Shown here: piece by piece, positions 32,401 to 41,677 of the stretch
Layout of the letters: each line of letters starts with the position of its first letter
How positions within the stretch are numbered: the first letter of the stretch is position 1
NCBI GenBank assembly: GCA_961205875.1
Contig: OY540809.1
Coordinates: forward strand, 35,228,267-35,292,266
Direction of reading: 5' to 3'
Origin: Sialis fuliginosa
Lineage: Eukaryota; Arthropoda; Insecta; Megaloptera; Sialidae
DNA length: 64,000 nt
Program-made: the position numbers and the translations under genes
The notes under the pieces: model-generated
Told to the model about the DNA's origin: nothing
Databases searched by the model: none
Seen by the model: the letters and a program-made list of their open reading frames with translations, nothing else

Positions 32401-34976
32401 CTATTTTATCCTAAAACTGATCATTCCAGTGTTATTCCCAAATAACTGATTGTTCAAAACGAACAAACTATCACAGCAGCGCTGAAAAGTAAATAAATAA
32501 GTTGTAGCGGCTCTGAAATAAAACAATTGTATTTTATTAGTATAATTGTGAAAAATGTATTGAAAATGTCACAAAATTTGTATACTCTCGAATAATTGTA
32601 AATTAAAGAAATATACATATATAACGGACAAATATTGTCTCAAAATAATTCCGACCAGTGATTACTTCAATTTATACACTGATTTTAGAAATTTTTGTAA
32701 GCCCTTAGAAAATTATGCACCCCCCTTCGAAGTTATTGCCATGTTCTATACATCAAAATCTATCAATTTCTTGAAAAAAAATGTACTCCGTCATTTTTTT
32801 CTATACAAAATTGTCTGACGACTGAATTATTAAAAGTTTAATTACTTGTAAGTAATATTTTACAGATCAATTATTCCCTAACATATTCTGTTGGTAGTAA
32901 TTATTTTAGCCAATCAGAAAAGAACATTCTTTGTATTCCATGAAAATAACAATTAAAAACATAACATAATTTTCCCAGATTAAAACAGCACGTTTCTGAT
33001 CCAAAAAATCCACCGATTTTGATATTTCCCGAAGGAACATGTATCAACAATACATCCGTAATGCAGTTTAAGAAAGGTAGTTTTGAAGTGGCCAGCGTAA
33101 TCTATCCAGTTGCGATCAAGTACGATCCTAGGTTCGGGGATGCGTTCTGGAACAGCCACAAGTATTCCATGATGCAGTATTTGTACATGATGATGACAAG
33201 CTGGGCAATTGTCTGTGACGTTTGGTATTTGCCTCCCATGTACCAACAGGAAGGCGAATCAGCTATCGAGTTTGCCAACAGAGTGAAAAGTGTCATTGCT
33301 AAACAAGGTGGTCTCGTCGATTTAATGTGGTATGTTTGTTTATTTACTTCTGTGGATAAAAACTTTTGTTGTAACTTAGCCAATCTAGGATTGTAACAGG
33401 TTTGTGCTTCCTGAGCTGGATCTTCTTTTGAATACAGTAGGACTCCTATAAGGTCTAAATCAAACTTGTCCAACCCGCGGCCTGCGAGTATCTTTGGAGC
33501 GGCCCTTATCGGATAATTTAAAAAAAATCTTAAATTAATAAAATAATGTTGAATATAACACATAACACAACGCTAACAGGATTCTACAATTTAAAAAATA
33601 AAATACAATGTTTTTAGAATCAAAAAGAAAAACTAGAGGTACCTTATTTGGAAGATCATAAATGGTTGGCAGATTTAGTTTTCAAAACTTAAAGAATAAA
33701 ATAGACTTTAAAAAACCAGAAACACTGACATGTATACCTAATAATTTTTAACAGTTTTTGAAGTCAGTTTTCTTTTCTTTTTATTAAAAAGTTTTTTATT
33801 GGCTTGGTACCGATTTCAAAAACTGTTAAATTTAATTATTAGGTATATTTCTCAGTGTTTTTAGTTTTTTAAATCGATTTTATTTTTTTCGTAAAATTAA
33901 GTTTTTTATTTTTCTCTTTTGAGTGGCGTATCTTCGAAGTCCATGGTCAGATTCCAGTAGCGTAGTAAAAAAAAATTCGGAGGGGGGGTAAATACATTGA
34001 GCAAAATGTTTTCTCAGAACACGTTTTTTTTAGAACACTAAATATTTTGGGGGGGGGGGGGGGTTATCATGTGTGGCCCTTGGTAGATTGGGTTTATGCT
34101 ATGTGGCCCAAAAGGTTGGACACCTATGGTCTAAGCTACGGGACCGTAAATTCTAGGAATTAGAAGATACAGGGTACCCCTTCTATCACAATAGCAATCT
34201 AATGAAATGAGACGGGAATAGTTTTCTCTCACTCGCACACTTTGCTCAGAGCTATCAAACATAACCCACGTGAATGATACTCTGGTGGTTTTGAAATGTT
34301 ATATGACAGTTCATCATTTGTAATGTAAAAGATATTGACTATATTTGAGTTTTATTTTTGTTTTTTCTCTTTATTATAACCTTAACTAAATTTTCCGACT
34401 GGTCCTTGCCTGTTATTAATTTTTTTTCTTCAAAAAGGTATTGACACTAGCCTATAATGAAAGTATTTGATTACATATTGGTTTTTTTTCGTCTGTTTAA
34501 TAACGTTGTACATATATTTCTATTTATATAATCGTGAAACCATTTTAATAATTATTTTCTCGCCGTTTGCGAAAAAATCTGAAAAATATAAATTTCAATC
34601 TTTAAAATGTAATTTTATTTTTGCCTTTTTTTCTAGCAATACTTTAATGATTATTAATGTTTTTTTCTTCAGAATATGTTTTATTTGTTAATTATAATTT
34701 TTTGTTCGAACAAAATAATTTTCTTTCAATTACAAACTTGAAACCAAACCTGAACCTGAACCCTAAAAAAATAACGGTTTTTGAACCCAAATAGTTTGCA
34801 ACATGTTGAACCCAAACCATAAATAAATTCCGGTTCAAGTCTATGCTTTACAGGCATATTTTGACACTGTATTTATTATTATTTTTAGGGATGGGCAGTT
34901 AAAACGATCAAAACCAAAAAAAGAATGGAAAGAACTACAACAACAAGAAGTTAGTAAAAGATTGAAAATAGAATGA
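17446..34976 (+). CDS. Gpat4: Glycerol-3-phosphate acyltransferase, GPAT3/4 type, with alternative catalytic exons
   Basis: Predicted ER enzyme that acylates glycerol-3-phosphate to lysophosphatidic acid, the first step of glycerolipid synthesis. Exons: 17446-17598, 17723-18046, 21080-21322, then either 23884-24120 or 29969-30202, then 31236-31351, 32979-33329 and 34889-34976 (stop TGA). All introns are GT-AG and phases match throughout. The products are 503 or 502 residues. Order: membrane segment near residues 12-35 (GMTVGVRRLY follows), acidic linker (exon 2), amphipathic region and second hydrophobic stretch (WKLTVIWVFGFFVRYFFLFP, exon 3), then the acyltransferase domain: NHT(T/S)PID, FERSEVKDR, FPEGTCINNTS (about residue 374), PVAIKYDP and a conserved GGLVDLMWDGQLKR tail. 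The start at 17446 has a good context (AAACATGG). An in-frame ATG at 17347 would add 33 residues. AATAAA occurs at 34996-35001 and again near 35260. Confidence 0.93.
18047..19903 (+). other. Gpat4 intron 2, left part, no gene seen
   Basis: AT-rich intron sequence. About 19070-19310 contains GC-richer inverted fragments (GGACGGACACTG, GTAAAGTGCCACC) that look like a decayed relative of the MITE at 5823-6009. The rest shows no recognisable feature. Confidence 0.45.
19904..21022. mobile_element. hAT-type element in Gpat4 intron 2 (family E), copy 1
   Basis: A perfect 8-bp duplication TATTTATA flanks it (19896-19903, 21023-21030). Terminal inverted repeats are CAGTGCCGAATTAA and TTAATTTGGCACTG, followed by GTAGCAAATG and CATTTGCTAC words. 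The interior is a composite of a CGAAAACCGAAAC-type fragment (about 20140-20396) related to 62189-62540 and a family F element (20541-20837). No transposase is present. The element stops 58 bp before exon 3. Confidence 0.88.
20541..20837. mobile_element. Family F MITE with GTCAGGGAA repeats, copy 1
   Basis: Inverted ends CAGGATGTCCACT and AGTGGACACCCTG. The body is built of variants of AAAGTCAGGGAATTT. A second copy at 40322-41677 is interrupted by family D. The flanks TTGAT and TTAAT could be an imperfect short target duplication; the second copy has AAATA on both sides. Confidence 0.7.
21400..22515. repeat. Family G repeat interrupted by a family E element
   Basis: The ends read AATTCGGTCAAGACATATGC, then AAGGGTTCCGAA, at the left and TTCTTCGGAACCCTAAA at the right. 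Near the right is a GGACGGACAGATGGATAG tract preceded by ATTTCAAGTTTCTAGCTTG. The same text occurs at 49540-49740 (left end) and 63290-63440 (right end). It is probably a non-coding retroposon-like family. The family E copy at 21437-22060 splits it. Confidence 0.65.
21437..22060. mobile_element. hAT-type element (family E), copy 2
   Basis: Ends CTGTGCCGGATTAAC and TTAATCTGGCACTG match the first copy. The flanking 8-mers are GTTCCGAA (21429-21436) and GTTCTGAA (22061-22068), one mismatch apart. It is inserted into family G. The inner part holds a 9-codon-scale ORF remnant at most and no recognisable transposase. Confidence 0.8.
22997..23761. mobile_element. TA-flanked foldback element upstream of Gpat4 exon 4a
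   Basis: Inverted ends CCGGGTGTTCCAGACCACCC and, at the right, CTGGAACACCCGG are flanked by TA (22995-22996, 23762-23763). The arms exceed 200 bp, with matching words such as CTCAAACTACCCC and GAAACGGGCATGTACCACTC. It is 765 bp long, non-coding, and ends about 120 bp before exon 4a. Confidence 0.82.
23884..24120 (+). CDS. Gpat4: Gpat4 alternative exon 4a (HTTPID catalytic motif)
   Basis: 79 codons in phase 0 at both ends, between an ATAG acceptor and a GTGAGT donor. It encodes a hydrophobic start (MPIIALLP), SRLIARSLSAVITFHNHEY and the catalytic block GVCVANHTTPIDT; in the 503-residue form the His and Asp of HxxxxD fall at residues 302 and 307. It is homologous to exon 4b along its whole length, with identities concentrated in the second half (CVANHT-PID, NCYSL). 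It departs more than 4b from the canonical HTSPID. It keeps intact splice sites and an open frame, so it is not an evident pseudo-exon. Confidence 0.88.
24617..26947. repeat. 2.3-kb foldback with internal tandem array, in the Gpat4 intron
   Basis: The left end GGTGCTCTGGAAGCC and right end GGCTTCCAGAGCACC start arms of about 450-650 bp with matching text (CGCCTTGG-type words, GGTCTTAAAATGTTCC, ATTATCGATACGATAA-like segments). The centre is occupied by tandem units of about 290 bp. There is no clear target duplication. It is non-coding and lies between the two alternative exons. Confidence 0.82.
25282..26460 (+). repeat. Tandem array of about 290-bp units
   Basis: Units start at 25282, 25579, 25870 and 26158 (spacings 297, 291 and 288 bp), each opening ACGCTCTGATAACGACATTT or a variant. 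They run through AATATATCGTGACTGAAGGG, GGAGACCTATCTAA, a G-run of variable length (20 G at about 25446) and AATTTTGACAGTGTTCG. The fourth unit diverges after its midpoint and continues into sequence shared with the MITE at 3492-3839, including a GGACGGACGGACGGACATGG tract. Confidence 0.85.
27024..27312. mobile_element. hAT-type MITE, 289 bp
   Basis: A perfect 8-bp duplication GTGCCAGG (27016-27023, 27313-27320) flanks terminal inverted repeats TAGGGTGA(T/C) and (T/G)TCACCCTA. Subterminal words such as AACCCTGACAT and AACCCTGAGACTTCGGGT recur on the right side. It is non-coding. Confidence 0.88.
27319..27820. repeat. Foldback repeat in the Gpat4 intron
   Basis: AGGGGCAAAAATTGTGTGG at the left faces CCACACAATTTTTTGGCCCT at the right. 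Further matching pairs, such as ATTCCTTGGCTGATTAGGAA and TTCCTAATCAACCAAGG, lie nearer the centre. The left edge overlaps the target duplication of 27024-27312, so the hAT MITE landed at or just beside this foldback's end. Confidence 0.7.
28324..29225. repeat. 0.9-kb palindrome in the Gpat4 intron
   Basis: The left arm begins TTGAACGTTGTCCGCCATAA and the right arm ends TTATGGCAGACAACGCTCAA, with about 400-bp arms. Long stretches are nearly identical in reverse (AATCGTTCATCCTACGATAA and its complement). The arms yield mirror-image short ORFs with no domain. It abuts the truncated family C copy. Confidence 0.82.
29226..29649. mobile_element. Family C MITE, left-truncated copy with a retro-insert
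   Basis: It matches 6843-7095 from GCAAATTTGCTAGCTAGCAA to TAATACTGGACA. The left inverted terminus is missing where the palindrome at 28324-29225 abuts. It carries the 106-bp insert 29444-29549. The copies share GCACGCGTTGTAGGTAAA and CAACGGTATTAAAACAGTGG. Confidence 0.75.
29444..29549 (-). mobile_element. 106-bp Penelope-like insert with hammerhead core boxes
   Basis: The insert is defined by comparison with the empty family C copy and by an 11-bp duplication ATTCCATAGCT (29433-29443, 29550-29560). On the minus strand it reads CCCTGAAGATGTCCACTGCA, then ATGTGTGACGAAACGTTGG. CUGAAGA and GAAAC are the two conserved boxes of a hammerhead ribozyme, and between them GTCCAC can pair with GTG(T)GAC as stem II. 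Penelope-like retroelements are known to carry such hammerheads followed by CGTTGGCC-type sequence. No reverse transcriptase is present. Stems I and III were not verified. Confidence 0.6.
29969..30202 (+). CDS. Gpat4: Gpat4 alternative exon 4b (HTSPID catalytic motif)
   Basis: 78 codons in phase 0 at both ends, between a TTACAG acceptor and a GTATGT donor. It encodes VMLLTVCTALVGYASEG, then LSRALSSVIMYHNAENRP and GICVANHTSPIDVLVL, ending NCYSL like exon 4a. The catalytic His and Asp would be residues 301 and 306. This version is the closer of the two to vertebrate GPAT4 as I know the family (SVIMYHNAENRP and HTSPIDV are near-canonical). It lies 5.8 kb downstream of 4a. Inclusion of both exons would keep the frame but duplicate the motif. 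Confidence 0.88.
30528..31073. repeat. Family H foldback between Gpat4 exons 4b and 5
   Basis: The left arm (GCTAAAAAGTAC, ACTTACAGGATAAGTTACAG, TTTTGCTCCGATTTTGGTTG, AGTTAACCATGGTTCAATTG) and the right arm (CAATTGAATCATGGTTAAC, CAACCAAAATCGGAGCAAA, CATATCCTGTAAGTATTAAA) are complementary over about 180 bp. One arm recurs alone at 32021-32152 in the next intron. The left arm contains acceptor-like CTTACAGG and the right arm donor-like TGTAAGTAT, so cryptic splice signals are repeated around the alternative exon. Confidence 0.75.
32021..32152 (+). repeat. Family H single arm
   Basis: It repeats the left arm of 30528-31073: GGAGGCTAAAACAG, TTTTAATACTTACAGGATA, AATACCCTAATTTTGCTCC and GTCCGCGACAGGAGTTA. 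It is followed at 32162-32298 by a small inverted pair around AAGTTATAGGTAAATATA. Confidence 0.75.
33461..34128. mobile_element. hAT-like MITE in the last Gpat4 intron
   Basis: Left end CAAACTTGTCCAACCCGCGG and complemented right end CATAGGTGTCCAACCTTTTG share TGTCCAACC. Flanking 8-mers GTCTAAAT and GTCTAAGC agree at six positions. GCGGCCC/GTGGCCC subterminal words are present. A hairpin at about 33730-33865 (ACTGACATGTATACCTAATA and complement) and a 13-G run near 34052 lie inside. Confidence 0.65.
34395..34860 (+). repeat. Repeat fragment with AACCTGAACC motifs
   Basis: It shares text with 61950-62150 (TTTTTCTAGCAATACTTTAA, AACAAAATAATTTTCTTT, AACCTGAACCCTAAAAA), which lies in the hAT element at 61516-62626. 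It is probably a decayed copy of the same family. It precedes Gpat4 exon 7 by about 30 bp. Confidence 0.6.
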
Positions 34977-35395
34977 GTTAACTTCAAATATATAAAATAA
35001 AATGAATTAACTATCAAGAAGTGTGCCTACCTAAAATGTGAAAAATGGTTTTCTTATCAATTAGTATTTTCAGATGGACATGTACTATACATTTTTTTTA
35101 ATGTACGTTTCATTTTTTTTAAATGCATTATTATTTAGTGAGATAAGTCAATTCTATAAGCGAATGTGTATTTTTTAACAAAATTTTTTATTAACTAAAA
35201 ATTGATAATTTTATCGAATAAGTATATAAGTCAGAAAATGCCAAAATATTTTGTTAGAAAATAAAAAAAGTGAGAGTACTCGAGTGATAAAATTGTTTTT
35301 AGAATGATTTTTGGTAAATTAGATTTATATGCTTATTTTTTGCAAATTTCGAGTTAACAATTGCTTTTGGTGGAAGAAAATTATTATATAATATA
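34977..35395 (+). other. Gpat4 3' UTR and downstream AT-rich sequence
   Basis: AATAAA signals lie at 34996-35001 and about 35260. The first is only 20 bp after the stop, so the later one may be used. Nothing else is recognised. Confidence 0.45.
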
Positions 35396-36530
35396 CAGGC
35401 TGATTCAGCGCTGTCGTGCCAAACTTGAACAGTAAATTAAGAGAAATATTTTAAGCAAAAAACATTATATGAACATGTGTCCGGAAATTTTTTATAAGGG
35501 GGCTACAGCCCTCCAAAGATTTTATTCAAAATTAGTTTTTATTTAATATCTGGAGACCCCATTGTGCTAAAATTTGATACAGGGTTTAGTATTAATAAGT
35601 GTTATCAATTTCCAGTATTGAGCAATTATAATTTAGATCAGGGCTGTATGGGGCCAGTGGGCCCATCGATTTTTATCTAGTGTTTTTTGTTCTTTAATTT
35701 TTTTCTAAATTAGACATTTGAATAAGATTGTATGGCACAAAATACACAAAAATATACTTTGCTCATTTATCATAGTATAAACTGTTTATGAGAAATATGA
35801 ATGCAGAATTTTATTTAATACGGATGCTTAAAATTACAAAAAATATTTTTATATTCTTGTTCCATGATAAAAAATAAAACAAAAAAATAATAAAAATATA
35901 CCTCCAAAAATTCATCCTTACCAACAAATAGCCATTTTAAGTATCACTTTCTAGTTATGTTAGTAAATTACTTGCAACATTAATAGAACTGGCTATAGGT
36001 CTAAGAGGACACATATCAGGTGATATATGTACATGAACTTTTTTCTTACCTTTAATCAAAGAACAGGAATATAAATTTATTTTGTTTAATTTGAAGCATC
36101 CGTATTAAGTAAAATTCTGTATGCTTTCTTTTGCATCGATATTGCTTGTAAACGGTTTATCCTATGATAAATGAGCAAAGTATATTTTTGTGTATTTTGT
36201 CTCATACAGTCTTATTCAAATTTTTAACTCAGGAAAAAATTGGAGAACAAAAAATACTAGATAAAAATCGACGGGCCTCCTAAGCCCATACAACCCTGGT
36301 CAAAATTAATATTGGTTGATACTGGATATAGATAACACTTATTAATACTAAATCCTGTATCAAATTTCATAACTATGGCACAATGGGTTCTCAAGATATT
36401 AAATAAAAACTAATTTTGAGTAAAATCTTTGGAGGGTTGTAGCCCCCTCATGACAAATGTCCGGACACATGTTTATATAATGTTTTTTGCTTAAAATATT
36501 TTTCTCGATGTACCGTTCAAGTTTGGTCTG
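35396..36530. mobile_element. TA-flanked foldback element, about 1.1 kb
   Basis: Flanked by TA (35394-35395, 36531-36532). Ends are CAGGCTGATTCAGC and, complemented, CAGACCAAACTTGAAC, with arms of over 400 bp that share GCCAAACTTGAAC, ACATTATATGAACATGTGTC, GATACAGGGTTTAGTATTAA and TAGATAAAAATCGA. It is non-coding. The central 0.5 kb is AT-rich and also contains inverted pairs. Confidence 0.8.
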
Positions 36531-36801
36531 TATACATGGGTTAAAAAAATCCAAATTAATTATTATTGTAAATTTGTTATTGCACAATTTAGTATTTATT
36601 ATATTGTTTTGTTAATATTACATTTTTTGTTAATGTTTTTGAGACATTTTATATTTATATAATTGTATATATTTCTTTATTATTATTTTTTTCATCAACG
36701 ATCGGCGAGATGTAGTTTTTATGAAAACGTATTTTAATTTTGTCATTTTTGGCAATGCAAAATGATATTAATTATATTTATTATGTCTATGATATGTAGA
36801 T

Positions 36802-37326
36802 TAGGGTGTTTTTTTTATTTTTATTTTTTCGGTCCTATTGGCCTATATTTTAGCTTTGGATCAAAAGTTAATTGTCTCAAAATTTCAGACTCATAGATCA
36901 AACCTTAATTTCTTACAGTAGCATATCATAGAGACTTAAATTTCTTAAAAAAAAGATCCCAAGTGCTCAATTCATAGATCGAGAATTTTTAAAGATATGT
37001 TCGTTTAAACATCATAAAAAGTAAAATCCAATTTTTATGATAATTTTAAACAAACATTTCTTAAAATTTATTGGATTTATGAATTGAGCACTTAATTCTC
37101 TACAAAATATTGATCTAAAAAATTTTCAAAAAAATAATTTTTTAACGAGATATTCACGCGTAAGTAAAAAAATAATTTTTCCCATGTTAATCAAATAAGA
37201 AAAAGACTCGGTTTGCGCCGTCCACAGGTTTGATCTATGAGTTTGAAATTTTAGGACAATTAATTTTTGATTCAAAGCTAAAACATAGGCCAATGGGACC
37301 GAAAAAAAAAAAAAAAAAACACCCTA
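36802..37326. mobile_element. hAT-type foldback MITE, 525 bp
   Basis: A perfect 8-bp duplication ATGTAGAT (36794-36801, 37327-37334) flanks inverted ends TAGGGTGTTTTTTT and AAAAACACCCTA. The arms of about 130 bp share GGCCTATATTTTAGCTTTG and its complement. An 18-A run sits at about 37303-37320. It is non-coding. Confidence 0.88.
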
Positions 37327-37387
37327 ATGTAGATGTACAAATATTCTAATAAACATTTCTTCTTCTATCACCTAGTTGTTACAATTA

Positions 37388-38157
37388 CAGTCGGGACTCA
37401 TTTATTCTAAGCCTCCTGAATCGTTTTGAATCGAGGAAGTCGCGTTTATTCGAAGTCGAGAGGGGCTCCCACCAAGTTATGTATAGATCCTTGACCAATC
37501 AGCGTTGGCGCGGGAATTGACGTCACCACGAAGATGTATTCAAATGTTATAAATGTATAATAGAATATCAATTACAAGAAATTCTTTATTTATTCTTGTC
37601 TTTGTATTTTTTGATATTTTAACACATACAATCAAAGAAGTACAAATTCGACATTTCAAAATTATGAAAAAGCTATCGCAGACAATTTTGTCTATTCGGG
37701 AAGTCTCATTTTTACTATTCTTAAGTTGGCAATACGTTTTGTGGTTTTGAAAACTTTATATACCTTGGTATTTAATATTTATCGTTAATAGTTAATCGTG
37801 GTTTACTTTTAATTTCGAATATGGCAAAATATGAGCAAGGTGATGAGTGACGACGGTGATAAGTGTAAATTATAATATATATTTATTCTATCTGATCTAA
37901 CCTCAAATCTATAGATATGATTTTCGTTGCGTTCGTAGCATGCGATGAATATCAAAAAATTAAAATCTTTTGAAAAATATTGTACAGTCAATGAGATGAA
38001 TACAAATGCTCTAATACATTCTACAAAAAATATCAAAAATATGTTCGTTTACGCCATGACTCGAGAATGGTGGGAGGTGAAGAAGGAGAAAAAATTATGA
38101 ATAAACGAAACTCGGCATTTCAGATAAACAAGACTTAGAATAAACCAGTCCTGACTG
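37388..38157. mobile_element. pogo/Tigger-like MITE carrying the family B promoter module
   Basis: Inverted ends CAGTCGGGACTCATTTATTC and, complemented, CAGTCAGGACTGGTTTATTC are flanked by TA (37386-37387, 38158-38159). A CAG-starting terminus with TA target is the pogo/Tigger pattern. At 37490-37530 it carries CCAATCAGCG, TTGGCGCGGGAA and TGACGTCACC, the block shared with 4977-5010, plausibly the remnant promoter of a former transposase gene. No intact ORF follows. Confidence 0.82.
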
Positions 38158-38203
38158 TATTATAAGTAGTGACATAAAACACCGATGAATATAAAAATAA
38201 CTA

Positions 38204-39632
38204 TACGCTAGGAAACCATCGCTACTAGCGCCGCCCAGTGGCGAAAATTAACATTTTTGGGTTTATGTCAAACGTATAAATTCAAACTGTCATAAAATTA
38301 TTATTAAAAAATCTATATAATTTATTGTGACTAATCAATATAACGAATATTTTTGTGACTCACACGAATTTGTATTCCCTCGAGTAATGGCTAAAAATAA
38401 AAGTAGCCGCATTTGTTGTGTACCCAATCAAAAAGTGCATCGCTTTGTTATATACCAGAATTACGTTTTCTTACATTTTAATATGCTTTGTTTCTTGTAC
38501 AGCCTACGATCAACGCTGTATAAATTGAAGCTAGAAGTGTAATTTGAAAAAAAAAACATTGATTCCTGATTTTTTTACTTAGTTTTTAGTGCAACATATT
38601 TTTTTTAAATATGTATTTCTTCACCCTTATATTGGCTAATATCATTGGTAACGCTATTCATATTTGGTTATATTATGGTTGATCTCAATTTTTTGGAGCT
38701 TTAGGAAGAATTTAAGCTAAATTACGAGTTTGCGTGATGATGTCCCCCCAAGTTATTTAATTTTTACTGCTTAGGACCGAAAATTAGCAATGTTATGGCT
38801 TTTTCACCCTGTGAAAGTGGTGTTTTTTGATTGTATTTTATCTAACTGATCTCAATTGATTCGTTTAAGTATCAGTTACAAATATCAATCATAATATAAC
38901 TCTATCGTCAATTTAGATTGTGAAATAAATCGAAAAAACGGGGGGAGGGGAACTTGATGTTCACCCTTTTATCCAATTTTTAGAGGTAAAGTTATTTTTT
39001 TCGTGTTCAGCGGCTCAAAATCTATAAGAATAAACTTAAACATCGTTGTTCAGGAAAATTTCCCATTTTGATCATTTTCTTTGTTTCATTGGTTGGACTA
39101 TTCGGAGATATTCGCACTTTTGTAATCCGCCATATACATTTACATTAGATACGCGTATCCATGAATCACAATAGGAATATTTCGCTTTAATATAACATAC
39201 ATAACTTTATGTTCGACCTCCGTAATTTTCGTATTGAATAAAATAAGAAATTTGAAAATAAAAATGCCATAAAAAAAGTTAATAAAAAATTTAAAAAAAT
39301 GGTTTTTAAGACCATATATCAACCTTAAGTTTTCCTGAAATTTTCATCCAATTATATGAAGCTATTAAGTAAAAAAAAAATGTTTTCGATTTTCAAATTT
39401 TAATTAATTACAGCTAAAATAATTTTCAAAATTAATTCAAACTTAGTGAAATACTTCTTCAGATAGAGGTGCATAGATAAAAAAAAAATGAGCGAAATCG
39501 AAACATAGGCACACTGCTAATGACACACCCGGCTATCCCGATTATAGTATTTTTGAAAGTACAAACCCAGTTTTGCCAGCGTCGCTCACTAGGTGGCGAC
39601 GTGTCGTTTTTGACAGATGGTTTCCTAGCGTA
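38204..39632. mobile_element. TA-flanked element with TACGCTAGG ends; possible THAP remnant
   Basis: Inverted ends TACGCTAGGAAACCATC and GATGGTTTCCTAGCGTA are flanked by TA (38202-38203, 39633-39634). It is 1429 bp long. Near the left end an ORF at 38387-38541 starts MAKNKSSRICCVPNQ, which resembles the start of THAP zinc-finger proteins (a C-x-x-P-type opening), but it loses similarity quickly and ends at residue 52. The rest is non-coding AT-rich sequence. Confidence 0.7.
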
Positions 39633-39639
39633 TAATAAT

Positions 39640-40321
39640 ATTTTTTTGTATTATTATTTTAATTAATAATTATAAGAAAAAGGAAAATAGGAACAGAATA
39701 ATAGATCTGTATTATTAATAATTATTTTTTGATAGTTTATTTGTACAAAAAGGAACTTGTAAAGTTTTTCTCTGCATTTTATAAGACATAAAATATGTAA
39801 TATGATATTTAATTTAATTTTTATATTGATATTCAGCAAATCAAAAGAAATTGATATAAATAGAATCGAGTATATTTGCGTAAAAAATTGATGAACGAAT
39901 TTGTTATGAACATCAGTTAAAGTATTTAAAAAATCTATTTTCGTTGTATATATTGTAAATGTTTACATACAGTAGACTCTAAGTGATTTGAGTTAAGTTA
40001 CCAAAGTAAAGAATGCCTGTTAAAATTATGTCTATTGTATATTCATTTACAAGTAACTAAAAAGGTTGTATAATAATTATTGTTAAAAATATTGTTTTAT
40101 ATAAAAAATTACTTTGGCTCTACTGTAATGTTGAGACTGAAGACTGAGGGTAGATAATAATGTAATTATTGTTTATATTTTACTATAATTTAAACATTTT
40201 CTACTGTATCATTGTAATTAATTTGTTTAAATAAATGCTCAGTTTTTAAGTTAATTAAACTATTTTTAATAAATCAAAGTTAAAGTCAACCCCCTCGCGG
40301 TTTCGAATAACCGTATAAATA
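39640..40321. other. AT-rich intergenic sequence, nothing recognised
   Basis: No exon-like segment or repeat terminus is seen; short A/T runs dominate. Confidence 0.45.
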
Positions 40322-41677
40322 CAGGTTGTCCACTTTCTGGAAAGTCAGGGAAGCATAAAGTGGTCAAGGAAAGACAGGGAATTTCTTTAAAATTCTGGAA
40401 AGTCAGAGAATTTATTGATTTTTTTTTTGAAAGTCAGGGAATTTATTATATCTGGGAAGTCAGTAAAAAAGTGTATAAATTTAAGTTGACAAGTAAAAAA
40501 AAGGTCTTCAATTTTTTTTGTACATTCTAGGGCTTCTTGATCACTTCTTGCCCCGAGCTTCTAGTGGTCAGGGAATTTTGAATCTGTGGTCAGGGAATTT
40601 TATTTTCAAAAAACAGTGGACACTAGGGCATACAAAAACCCGAAAAAATTACAAAACCCGGTTTTCGGTTTTTCATAAAGTGAAAAACCGGTTAACCGGT
40701 TTTTAGTCGGGTTTTTCAATTATAAGTTTAAAAAATGTTTTAAACTATTTAAATAAAATAATAAATTAATATTAAAAAAATAAAACTTATTTAACTATAC
40801 CTTTTCAAATTCAAATTGAGACTATTCAATTTTAAATTGGGAATAATCAATTTCAAAATTAAGACTATTCAATTTCAAACTGTAAATAATCAATTTCAAA
40901 TTGGGAACTATTAATTAGTAAAGTTAGTTTAAAAGTGATCTATAGGTGAAGACAGTAAATATGACTCAAACTGAGTTTCGATTACAGTAGCTAAAAAATA
41001 TTGTACGAGAAAATATCACGAAAATTATTGTTAATTATATCCGATATTATTTGGACAATAGTAAATAATTGAGGGCCTGATTTTAAATAAAATTAAGAAA
41101 TTAAATTTTTTTAATATAATGTTAACTTAATTAATTAATATTCGTAACAATAATAATGGGGTCCGCCAACAATTCCAATCTGGGGGTTCGTGATAGTATG
41201 TGGAGGCCATAATTGCAGCTATAGCAAATACATTTTGTATTATAATACAATATATTAATATATTGAAATAAATTTATTTTTTTTCATCTCAAATGTGGAA
41301 TTTACAATTCCCAATCTGAAATTGATTAGTCTAATTTGAACTTGAAATGGTATAATCTCCTTTATTAACATATTATTATACACTTCACGAATAACCCTCA
41401 AATTCCATTTACTCCGCTATAATATTTTTATTTAGACATTGCGCGTTAGTTTATAGATGTCACCTTTTTTTTAATATAAATAAATTCACAACATAAATAC
41501 TTCATGAATAACAGTAAAAAAATAAAATTATTTGTCATTTAAAGAAACAAAAAAATATATATAATTGACTTTCGGTTTTTCGGAAAAAACCCGGTTTTAC
41601 GGTTTTGGTAAATTTTATCAAAAACCGGTTAACCGGTTTCGGTTAAAACCGGTTTGTATGCCCTAGTGGACACCCTG
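40322..41677. mobile_element. Family F MITE, copy 2, split by family D
   Basis: Ends CAGGTTGTCCACTTTCTGG and CAGTGGACACCCTG. AAATA lies on both sides (40317-40321, 41678-41682). The GTCAGGGAAT-type body is complete on the left, and the family D insertion sits 12 bp from the right end, inside the terminal repeat. Confidence 0.75.
40624..41665. mobile_element. hAT-type element with AACCGGTT repeats (family D), copy 2
   Basis: A perfect 8-bp duplication GTGGACAC (40616-40623, 41666-41673) and ends TAGGGCATACAAA and TTTGTATGCCCTA. The orientation is opposite to 11813-13959. It lacks the family A insert and is otherwise shorter inside, for example it has no counterpart of 13200-13340. No transposase is present. 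Confidence 0.92.

Noticed and set aside
33102-33563. 153-codon minus-strand ORF
   Set aside because: It is the antisense shadow of Gpat4 exon 6 and its flank; the sense strand carries the conserved FPEGT exon.
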